From Candidatus Dojkabacteria bacterium (GTDB lineage Bacteria > Patescibacteriota > Dojkabacteria > SC72), in the NCBI GenBank assembly GCA_012511375.1, contig JAAZGF010000018.1:1-17418 (forward strand): a stretch of DNA of 17,418 nt, read 5' to 3'. Below are positions 1-7,169 of the stretch, one piece after another. Both the position numbers and the translations under genes were made by a program. Within the stretch, counting starts at the first letter, position 1; every line of letters begins with the position of its first letter. The notes under the pieces were generated by a model. The model saw nothing but the letters and a program-made list of their open reading frames with translations, did not search any database and was not told where the DNA came from.

Positions 1-594
1 TGCTGGTTCTGCAAAGATATAGTTTGAGCCTTCTAATCCTGATAAATATCTCTCATAGGCTTCCTGTTGAAAAGTATTTTCTAGTGTAAGATTTAATAAG
101 ACTTTCTCCTGTGTCAAACCGTATTTTCTAGCCGCATCTAAATTCTCTGGTATGAGTCCATTTTCCGTACATACTTCTACTATTTTCCTACTATCTGTTT
201 TAGGAGGACGTCCAGATATATATAACGATTGCTCCTGGGTACCACAATCCACTCCTTCCTGAGGAACAGAGCCACTATCTACACAAACTGTGGTGGTCAA
301 TATCCCTGCAGGCCTATTATATGTGCCAGTAGGGTAGTTTTCTATTACTCTCTTTAAGAATGAACTTGCTAAAGGTAAAGGAATAGTAGAAGACCATCCT
401 CCAGGCATAAGCTCATTATTGTTATTGCCTGTCCATACTCCCACTACAATATTTTGATTGTATTGAAATGCTAATAAGTCTTTTGGACCATCGGTCGTTC
501 CTGTTTTCCCACAAACTTTACCTGGACCAACCGAATAGTGCTGATTACCATATTTATCTCCAAACCCTCCTAAATCACAAATCATCCAGTTTAT
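1..594 (-). pseudogene. C-terminal continuation of the penicillin-binding protein after the in-frame stop (cut by window edge)
   Basis: Reading minus-strand codons directly after the TAA, with no frame change, gives 198 sense codons to the window edge and no further stop. The peptide starts INWMICDLGGFGDKYGN, contains GKTGTTDGPKD (the KTG transpeptidase motif, Lys codon 505-507) and then VVGVWTGNNNN, the usual class A PBP order after the SxN box. A Cys-containing extracellular tail follows and runs off the left edge. This is plainly the rest of the 595-2409 gene. An ATG at 583-585 could in principle restart translation, but it has neither a Shine-Dalgarno nor a -10 box close by, and a piece without membrane anchor or SxxK would have no evident use. 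Listed as pseudogene because of the stop; if the stop is an error or is read through, the intact gene is at least 803 codons. Confidence 0.85.
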
Positions 595-2409
595 TTAATA
601 TGCTTCTTTTTCATCTATTACTCTTCTTCCTGTGTCCTCTTCTGCTTTCATAAGGACCTCTCCCTTAGAATCTGTTACTTCAAGGATAGAGGTTATATCA
701 TTTATAACACCACTATTTGCTATAGCTGCATAGGCATTAGTTAACTCTAAAAGCTTCATTTCCCCTGTCCCTAAAGCCAAGCTTAATCCATAATTAGCAG
801 GATCTAAACGAGATGTTATTCCTAACCTCTCCATAGTTTGCAAAAATGAATCTATACCTGATAGTTGTAAAGTATAAACAGAAGGTATATTCCTAGATTG
901 AACTAAGGCTTTTCTAGCTGTCATTGCTCCATGATGTTGAAAATCCCAGTTTACAGGTTTGTAAGTTCCAAAGCTTATCTCATTTATATCAGGAGTCAAA
1001 AGCCATGGACCATACCCTTGAGTAATTGCATTTAGATAGACAAATGGTTTTATAGAGGAACCCATCTGTCTTTCTCTAGTAGTAACATTTACATTTCCAT
1101 CTACTCTAGGGTCCTCTATATTGAAGTAATCTACTGAACCAACCATTGCCAAAATATGACCATTTTTAGGATCTAAGACAACCATAGCACCATTATTTAC
1201 ATTGTATCTTGACGCTGCCTGAACACCCTTAACAATCTCTTCTTCCGCTATTTGCTGTAAAGAAGAATCAAGCGTTGTCTTTACACGAAGACCACCTCTT
1301 TCAACTCTCTCAGTACCAAACTCTTGTTCTAATAATTGTTTAACATAGAAGACAAAATGGGGTGCCGTTATATCTATTTTCTTTGTACTGTAAACTAACT
1401 CCTCTTCTCTAGCATCCTCTATTTCATCTTTATCTATCCCTATCAACTTCCTGTTTTTAGTCATCTGATCCAATACATAACTCTGCCTATTTTTTGCCAA
1501 ATCAGGATTCGATCCATAAAGAGGAGAGTATACACCAGGACTCTGTATCAAGCCTGCTAACATAGCACTTTCTGCCAAAGTTAACTCCTCTACATCTTTA
1601 TCAAAGTAAGAATTAGCCGCTGCTTGGAAACCATAATTAACACCACCCAAAGGAACCTCATTCATATACATCTGTAAGATCTCATCTTTTGTAAAGGTTT
1701 GTTCAACCTGCATTGTAATCAGTGCCTCTTTTATCTTCCTCGCATATGTTTGAGAGTATGCTTCATCACCCAAAACATCATAAAGGATTGTAGTTTTCAC
1801 TAACTGCTGAGTTAAAGTACTAGCTCCCCTTACAACCCCTCCAGCACTGAGGTTCTGAATAAACGCCTTCATTATACTAAAGTAATCTATTCCCTTATGT
1901 TGATAAAATTCTATATCTTCAGCAGCTAGAAGTGCCCACTTTGTATGCTCAGGGATGTGATCTATTGAAACAAACTTTCTGTTTTTCTCTCCATATACAT
2001 TGTAAAGAAGCTCCCCATCCTTATCAAAAATTTGAGTGGTTTGTTCAGATGATCTCTCTGTAAGCTCATCAGGAGAGGGGAGTGAGTCTTGAAGGCTTTT
2101 TAAATAAATGCCAATACCAATTAAAATTACACATCCTATGAAGAAAATCACTCCTACTGAAACATATAGTATCTTCTTGGTTTTTATTTTCTTACTTTTA
2201 TCTTTTCCCTTTCCAATTCTTTTGTTTCCTCTAACTGAGAATCCCTGTTTCGGCTTAGTAATATTTTTCGAGTTATATTTTTTGAAGTTTTTGAATTTTG
2301 TTAAAGAGGATGGAGTAAATGCTTTATCAAAGCTTTTAGACCTTGGACTCTTTGTCTTTTTCATCCTCTTACTTCTCTTCGCATTTGTAATACCAACACT
2401 GTATTTCAT
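595..2409 (-). CDS. Class A penicillin-binding protein, N-terminal 604 residues up to an in-frame TAA
   Basis: Bifunctional murein synthase (PBP1A type): GT51 glycan polymerase plus DD-transpeptidase, anchored in the membrane and acting outside it. A Lys/Arg-rich cytoplasmic tail (1-79) is followed by a membrane segment (about 80-103). The GT51 domain has the catalytic glutamate E164 in AAEDIEFYQHKG, GASTLTQQ at 195-202 and KDEILQMYMNEVPLGG near 241-256. The transpeptidase domain shows SSIK at 451-454 (SxxK, nucleophile S451) and SRN at 505-507 (SxN). The frame then meets TAA at 595-597, before the KTG motif, which lies in the same frame downstream (see 1-594). Terminated here, the product would keep glycosyltransferase but lack a complete transpeptidase site. 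The ATG start is supported by a promoter ending 6 nt upstream. It is divergent from hisS. It could be a real nonsense mutation, a sequence error or a recoded stop; the sequence alone cannot decide. Confidence 0.9.
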   Translation of the reverse strand: MKYSVGITNAKRSKRMKKTKSPRSKSFDKAFTPSSLTKFKNFKKYNSKNITKPKQGFSVRGNKRIGKGKDKSKKIKTKKILYVSVGVIFFIGCVILIGIGIYLKSLQDSLPSPDELTERSSEQTTQIFDKDGELLYNVYGEKNRKFVSIDHIPEHTKWALLAAEDIEFYQHKGIDYFSIMKAFIQNLSAGGVVRGASTLTQQLVKTTILYDVLGDEAYSQTYARKIKEALITMQVEQTFTKDEILQMYMNEVPLGGVNYGFQAAANSYFDKDVEELTLAESAMLAGLIQSPGVYSPLYGSNPDLAKNRQSYVLDQMTKNRKLIGIDKDEIEDAREEELVYSTKKIDITAPHFVFYVKQLLEQEFGTERVERGGLRVKTTLDSSLQQIAEEEIVKGVQAASRYNVNNGAMVVLDPKNGHILAMVGSVDYFNIEDPRVDGNVNVTTRERQMGSSIKPFVYLNAITQGYGPWLLTPDINEISFGTYKPVNWDFQHHGAMTARKALVQSRNIPSVYTLQLSGIDSFLQTMERLGITSRLDPANYGLSLALGTGEMKLLELTNAYAAIANSGVINDITSILEVTDSKGEVLMKAEEDTGRRVIDEKEAY

Positions 2410-2415
2410 ACTTAA

Positions 2416-2444
2416 AATATATACGATTTACCTGTTTTATTCAA
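2416..2444 (-). promoter_or_regulatory. Promoter of the penicillin-binding protein gene
   Basis: On the minus strand, TTGAAT (2439-2444), a 17-bp spacer and TATATT (2416-2421) lie 6 nt before the ATG at 2409. A start about 7 nt after the -10 box would fall on the A of the ATG, predicting a leaderless mRNA. No purine-rich ribosome binding site is present. Confidence 0.65.
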
Positions 2445-2485
2445 CCTTTATTTATTTAATTTTTCCTTAAATTAATACTTTAATG

Positions 2486-2494
2486 TGCTATAAT
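2486..2494 (+). promoter_or_regulatory. Extended -10 promoter of hisS
   Basis: TGC plus TATAAT is a perfect extended -10 element whose last base is 5 nt before the hisS ATG at 2500. No good -35 hexamer is visible 16-18 bp upstream, as is usual for extended -10 promoters. The implied transcription start coincides with the start codon, and no Shine-Dalgarno is seen. Confidence 0.6.
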
Positions 2495-2499
2495 TTCCT

Positions 2500-3795
2500 A
2501 TGAATAATATTGAATCTTTATCAAAACAACCATACAAGGGAACTGCCGATATATACCCTTTAGATATGCAAGTCCGAGAGTATCTCTTTGGGACTTGGAA
2601 AAAGGTTGCAAAAAAATTCGGTTATGAAGAGTATGACGCTCCTCTGATAGAGGAGGCTAAATTGTACAAGGTAAAATCAGGAGAAGAATTAGCAAATAAT
2701 CAGCTGTATAGCTTTACAGACAAAGGAGGAAGAGAGATTGCTTTAAGGCCAGAACTTACTCCATCTCTTGCCAGAATGGTTGCTCAAAAGAAAAACGAAC
2801 TAACTTACCCTCTTAGATGGTTTAATATCGGACGGTTTTACAGATATGAAAAGCCTCAGAGGGGTAGGACTAGAGAATTCTTTCAACTTAACATAGATAT
2901 TTTAGGGGTAGATAGTATTAATGCAGAAATTGAACTCTTACAGTTTATACTAACCGTAATGGAAGAGCTTAATGCTCCAAAGGAAACCTATGAAATACGA
3001 TTAAGTAGCAGAGCTCTTTTAGATTATCTGTTTGACAAAATATTAAAGGTAAATGAAGAAATAAAAGGAGATCTTTCCAGAGCTATTGATAACTACTTAA
3101 AGATGGAGAAGAGTACATTTCTTGATTATATTAAAGATATAGGATTAGATAAAAAACAGGCTGATGATTTAATTGACTTTCTCCAATGGGATATAGAAAA
3201 GGTTAAAGAGATAGAGGAAAAGAATAAAGGAATAAAAGATTTAATTGAGCTCTTCGAGCAGATTAAAAAATTAGGATTATCAAATATTAAGTTTTGCCCA
3301 TATATAGTAAGAGGATTACAATACTATACTGGAATGGTTTTCGAAATGTATGATATCGGAAGTCAAGAAAACCCAAGGTCCCTGTTTGGAGGAGGAAGGT
3401 ATGATACCCTTTTGGAAATCTTTAATGAGGAACAACTACCAGCGTTTGGCTTAGGTTGGGGAGATGTACCAACAATAGACTACCTCTCTACGTATAACTT
3501 AATTCCTGAGCAAAACGTCGATATTGATGTATTCCTCGTTCTAATGGATGCTTCTGCCTCTGCAGATGTTTTCTCTTTAGCCAAAAGATTTAGAGAAAAT
3601 GGCATTAAAACAAGAATGCAGTTAACCCCCTCTAAGCTTTCTAAACAACTCAAATATGTAGCAAAATTAAATATTCCATGGGTTGCTATTCTGGGAGAAG
3701 AGGAAATAAAAAATAATACTGTGACATTAAAGAATATGAGTAAACAAGAGCAGTACGAACTTACAGTAGAGGAAGCAATAGAGAGAATAAAGTAA
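2500..3795 (+). CDS. hisS: Histidyl-tRNA synthetase
   Basis: Class II aminoacyl-tRNA synthetase that charges tRNA-His in the cytoplasm. The 431 residues are a normal length. The N-terminal KGTADIYP box is followed by class II motif 2 (about 106-136, with RFYRYEKPQRGRTREFFQLN), the HisRS-specific segment RGLQYYTGMVFE (271-282) and the second histidine motif FGGGRYD (296-302). The C-terminal anticodon-binding domain runs from about 340. An insertion domain of about 80 residues lies between motif 2 and RGLQYYTG. Position 274 is Gln where many bacterial HisRS have Asp (RGLDYYTG). The start is the first ATG after an extended -10 element. It is the first of two co-directional genes and is divergent from the PBP gene. 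Confidence 0.97.
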   Translation: MNNIESLSKQPYKGTADIYPLDMQVREYLFGTWKKVAKKFGYEEYDAPLIEEAKLYKVKSGEELANNQLYSFTDKGGREIALRPELTPSLARMVAQKKNELTYPLRWFNIGRFYRYEKPQRGRTREFFQLNIDILGVDSINAEIELLQFILTVMEELNAPKETYEIRLSSRALLDYLFDKILKVNEEIKGDLSRAIDNYLKMEKSTFLDYIKDIGLDKKQADDLIDFLQWDIEKVKEIEEKNKGIKDLIELFEQIKKLGLSNIKFCPYIVRGLQYYTGMVFEMYDIGSQENPRSLFGGGRYDTLLEIFNEEQLPAFGLGWGDVPTIDYLSTYNLIPEQNVDIDVFLVLMDASASADVFSLAKRFRENGIKTRMQLTPSKLSKQLKYVAKLNIPWVAILGEEEIKNNTVTLKNMSKQEQYELTVEEAIERIK

Positions 3796-3830
3796 CTTAA
3801 AAGTAAGAATCTTTCCCTATTATTATATTT

Positions 3831-4526
3831 ATGAATTACCATTGCCAGAGTGTTATTTTTATCCTAACGACTGATCTAGGGACAAAACAAGTATTTAGAG
3901 AAATCTCTTCTAGATTCCCTACCAATATGTTTAAAATCATAAGTTCACCTGAAGAGATAAAGAATGGAAAGGATATTAAAATCATATTTTTAGAAAAGAA
4001 ATATTCTCAAACAGATAGTACTTGTCTAAAAACTGTTACTCTCATAAGAAAAAACCTTTCTCAAAACATACCTGTTATACTCATCTCATATGAATGCTCT
4101 TTCTCTAAATTAAAAACGTACCTATCTAATGGATTAGATTCTGTTTTGTACAAACCTTTGAACAAATCTCTAGTAGAAGCTTTGATTTTAAAATACACTT
4201 TAAAACTTAAAGATTCTGAAGTTTTTTATGAATATCATAATATTAAACTGTATCCTAATCTAAAAATCGCTTACTACAATGAGTGTAAAATATTTCTTAC
4301 AGATATTGAAACTTCCATTCTTTCAACATTACTACCCAAAGAAAGTAATGACATCTTCTGCCCGTTGGAAATCTTAAAAATCTCCGTTAGAAATGAGTTG
4401 AACTTTACTCTTTCTGATACCTATTTGAGAGTAACTATTTCTAGATTAAGATCTAAATTCCAGAAAGTATCTAACTTAAATATTATTAAGAACAAATACA
4501 GAAGGGGTTATTATATATCTATTTAA
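3831..4526 (+). CDS. OmpR/PhoB-type transcription regulator with a degenerate receiver domain
   Basis: The 231 residues comprise an N-terminal domain (about 6-120) with the spacing of a response-regulator receiver and a C-terminal winged-helix DNA-binding domain (about 135-231). The C-domain shows the PhoB-like pattern: a short strand, TDIETSILSTLL, a recognition helix in TYLRVTISRLRSKF, and the closing hairpin KNKYRRGYYIS. In the receiver, the conserved Lys before Pro is kept (K108 in LYKPL), as is the beta-4 Ser (ILIS). The phospho-acceptor Asp is replaced: the beta-3 end reads IIFLEKKY, with E55 at the expected place, and the N-terminal acidic pair is reduced to one Asp (TTDLG). This suggests a phosphorylation-independent regulator, with Glu possibly acting as a phospho-mimic. 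No histidine kinase is nearby. It starts 35 nt after hisS and its stop overlaps the mutS stop. The target is unknown. Confidence 0.75.
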   Translation: MNYHCQSVIFILTTDLGTKQVFREISSRFPTNMFKIISSPEEIKNGKDIKIIFLEKKYSQTDSTCLKTVTLIRKNLSQNIPVILISYECSFSKLKTYLSNGLDSVLYKPLNKSLVEALILKYTLKLKDSEVFYEYHNIKLYPNLKIAYYNECKIFLTDIETSILSTLLPKESNDIFCPLEILKISVRNELNFTLSDTYLRVTISRLRSKFQKVSNLNIIKNKYRRGYYISI

Positions 4527-7129
4527 ATTTTCTTCTTCCATTCTGAAATCTTTTTCAGAGCTTCCAAAGGAGTAATATTATCTATATCTAGTTCTTGAAT
4601 CTCTTTCTCTACTTTAGACTCCTTTGCCCTAAATAGGGGATACTGATATCCATTTATTTCTCTCTCCTTTTCTCTTTTTGTTAGCTTAGAAAAATCAGAC
4701 TCTCTTATTTCATTCTTTCCAGAAAACATACTTTTTTGTTCAAACGTCTCCAATATTTCATTTGCTCTTTTAATTATCTTTTCTGGTAACCCTGCCATTT
4801 TTGCCACATATATTCCATAACTTCTATCTGTTCCTCCTTTCACTATCTTTCTTAAAAATATTACAGTGCCTTCTTCTAAATCTTCTTCTACCAACACATT
4901 AAGATTTTGTGTGCTTTCAGGATACTTCTCAGATAATTTTAGTAGTTCATGATAATGAGTAGCAAAGAGTGTCCTTGCTCTTACCTCTTTTATTAAATAC
5001 TCAGAGAGAGCCCAAGCAATACTAACACCATCATAGGTACTTGTACCTCTTCCTATTTCATCTAAAACTATTAAACTGTATTTTGTTGCATTATTGATTA
5101 TATTAGCTGCTTCATCCATCTCTACCATAAATGTACTTCTTCCCCTGGAAAGATCGTCAGAAGCTCCAACTCTAGTAAAAATCCTATCTACAAGAGATAT
5201 AGTCGCACTCTTAGCAGGAACAAAACACCCTATTTGAGCCATTAGGATTACTATGGCAACTTGCCTAATATATGTAGACTTTCCAGACATATTAGGACCT
5301 GTAAGTATTACCATATTACTATCTGTCATATTCAGCAAAGTATCATTTGATATGAATTCTTCCTCCGATATTTTTTCTATCACTGGGTGCCTACCTGCTT
5401 CTATATGCAAAATCCCATTTTCTTGTCCCATATCATATATTTCAGGTTTAATGTAATGGTTCTTCTTTGCCAGGTAGGCAAAACTAGAAAGAACATCTAT
5501 TCTTGATATTATTGAAGAAAGAACTTGAAGCTTTTCCAAAGAAGGTAAGAATGAATCTCTAAACTCTACAAATATTTCATACTCTAACTGACTTATTTTC
5601 TCTTGAGCATTTAATATTATATTCTCTTTTTCTTTTAGCTCTTCTGTTATATATCTTTCGGAATTTACAAGGGTTTGTTTTCGAATATATCTCTCTGGGA
5701 CCTTATCTTGATGTGTTTTTGTCACTTCTATGTAATATCCAAAGACCCTATTAAAAGAAACTTTTAATGAACTAATCCCTGTTCTCTCTTTTTCCTCCTT
5801 TTCAAAATCCTTTAACCAAGTTTTACTATTACTCGATAACTCCCTTAACTCATCAACCTCTTTATTAAAACCTTTCTTTATAATTCCTCCTTCCATTACA
5901 GCTGTTGGAGGCTCTTCTGTAATTGTATCTGATATCTTTTGAACAACCTGTTTTAAAAACTTCTTATCAATTCCACTATATTTTTCCTTAATTTCTTTTT
6001 CTAATATCTCTAATATCTCGATAGAGGAGGAGAGGGATAGCTCTAAAGCTTTCATATCTCTAGCATTAACTCTGTTTAAACCTATTTTTCCAATAATTCT
6101 TTCAATATCATTAATCTCTTCTAACTTTTCTAATATCAAATTTAGGCTGTTTTCATTCTTGTATAACTTATCTACAAGATTTAATCTCTCATCTATATCT
6201 TTCTTTTCTATTAAAGGTTTTAACAACCAAGAGTAGAGTAATCTCTTACCCATAGGAGTTTTTGTTTTATCAATAACTCCAAACAGAGAGTACTCTGTCC
6301 CTCCAGTATAGAGGTTTGAAACTATCTCAAGGTTTTTAATAGTAGAACGATCCAATACCATGGTTTTATTTAAATTCACTCTGTTAGGTTTAAGAACATG
6401 TTGAGGATCCATCATTTGAGTTTCCTCTATGTATTTGATCACCATACCAACAGAGACTAAATCGATAGAGTCTTCTTCTATACCAATTGCATTGCTATTC
6501 TTTATCTGGAAAAATTTTTTAATTAGCTCAGAGGAGTACTCTTTGTTCCTTAAACCTTTCTGTACAAATTGAATTGGAATATTACCAACCTCTACTTTTT
6601 CTTCTCCTTCAAGTAGCAGAATTTCAACTGGATCATATGTTGAGAGTATATTTTTTACAAAATCTTTACCATTTGAACTACTTAATAGTAAGAACTTCCC
6701 TGTAGACAAATCACAAAGAGATACAGACGTTTCTTTCTTCTCTTGATATATTGCACATAGATATGAGTCCTTAATTTCACTAGCTTGCTCTCCATCAAGT
6801 GTCCCTGGAGTTACTATTCTACTTACTCCTCTTTTAACAATACCTTTAGCAAACTTAGGGTCTTCTAATTGGTCTACTACCACAACACAGTATCCTGCCT
6901 TAATTAGTTTAGGTAGATACTGATCTATTGCCTTGTGTGGAAATCCTGCAAGTAGTGTAGCATCCTTTTTCCGATCCCTTTTTGTTAATGTGATATTTAA
7001 GACTTTAGATGCTGTTCTTGCATCCTCACCAAACGTCTCAAAAAAATCTCCCATTCTAAAAAGCACTATTTTATCTGGATACTGTTTTTTAAAACCCAGA
7101 TATTGTTTCATCATAGGTGTCTCGCTCAT
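4523..7129 (-). CDS. mutS: DNA mismatch repair ATPase MutS
   Basis: MutS homodimers recognise mismatches and small loops and signal repair in an ATP-dependent way. The 868 residues cover the full MutS1 architecture. The mismatch-binding Phe-x-Glu is F29-F30-E31 in MGDFFETFGEDA. Connector, lever and clamp domains follow. The ATPase has Walker A GPNMSGKST (611-619), Walker B with the signature LDEIGRGTSTYDG (about 689-701) and ATHYHEL (723-729). Near the end QYPLF (829-833) resembles a QxxLF sliding-clamp-binding peptide, followed by the usual terminal TPLEALKKI segment. ATG is chosen because TGATATACT lies just upstream and no earlier in-frame start fits better. The gene sits 40 bp after the PEP-synthase-like gene but appears to have its own promoter. 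No mutL is seen in the window. Confidence 0.97.
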   Translation of the reverse strand: MSETPMMKQYLGFKKQYPDKIVLFRMGDFFETFGEDARTASKVLNITLTKRDRKKDATLLAGFPHKAIDQYLPKLIKAGYCVVVVDQLEDPKFAKGIVKRGVSRIVTPGTLDGEQASEIKDSYLCAIYQEKKETSVSLCDLSTGKFLLLSSSNGKDFVKNILSTYDPVEILLLEGEEKVEVGNIPIQFVQKGLRNKEYSSELIKKFFQIKNSNAIGIEEDSIDLVSVGMVIKYIEETQMMDPQHVLKPNRVNLNKTMVLDRSTIKNLEIVSNLYTGGTEYSLFGVIDKTKTPMGKRLLYSWLLKPLIEKKDIDERLNLVDKLYKNENSLNLILEKLEEINDIERIIGKIGLNRVNARDMKALELSLSSSIEILEILEKEIKEKYSGIDKKFLKQVVQKISDTITEEPPTAVMEGGIIKKGFNKEVDELRELSSNSKTWLKDFEKEEKERTGISSLKVSFNRVFGYYIEVTKTHQDKVPERYIRKQTLVNSERYITEELKEKENIILNAQEKISQLEYEIFVEFRDSFLPSLEKLQVLSSIISRIDVLSSFAYLAKKNHYIKPEIYDMGQENGILHIEAGRHPVIEKISEEEFISNDTLLNMTDSNMVILTGPNMSGKSTYIRQVAIVILMAQIGCFVPAKSATISLVDRIFTRVGASDDLSRGRSTFMVEMDEAANIINNATKYSLIVLDEIGRGTSTYDGVSIAWALSEYLIKEVRARTLFATHYHELLKLSEKYPESTQNLNVLVEEDLEEGTVIFLRKIVKGGTDRSYGIYVAKMAGLPEKIIKRANEILETFEQKSMFSGKNEIRESDFSKLTKREKEREINGYQYPLFRAKESKVEKEIQELDIDNITPLEALKKISEWKKKI

Positions 7130-7135
7130 TGAAAA

Positions 7136-7144
7136 AGTATATCA
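7136..7144 (-). promoter_or_regulatory. Extended -10 promoter of mutS
   Basis: On the minus strand, TGA plus TATACT ends 6 nt before the mutS ATG (7129). This is an extended -10 element with no clear -35 and no Shine-Dalgarno. It predicts transcription starting at the ATG, in the 40-bp gap after the upstream gene's stop. Confidence 0.55.
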
Positions 7145-7169
7145 TGAAAAAACTTTTTTGTACTACAGG

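Noticed and set aside
583..585. ATG just after the PBP in-frame stop as a start for a separate C-terminal protein
   Set aside because: No -10 box or ribosome binding sequence precedes it, and a fragment without membrane anchor, SxxK or SxN makes no sense as a stand-alone gene. It is simply the in-frame continuation.
2108..2470. Plus-strand 120-codon frame opposite the PBP N-terminus
   Set aside because: Low-complexity Leu/Phe/Ile-rich translation of the complement of a Lys-rich coding region; a shadow of the real gene.
3480..3842. Minus-strand 120-codon frame opposite the end of hisS
   Set aside because: Antisense shadow of the HisRS anticodon-binding domain, with Ser/Leu-rich composition and no motif.
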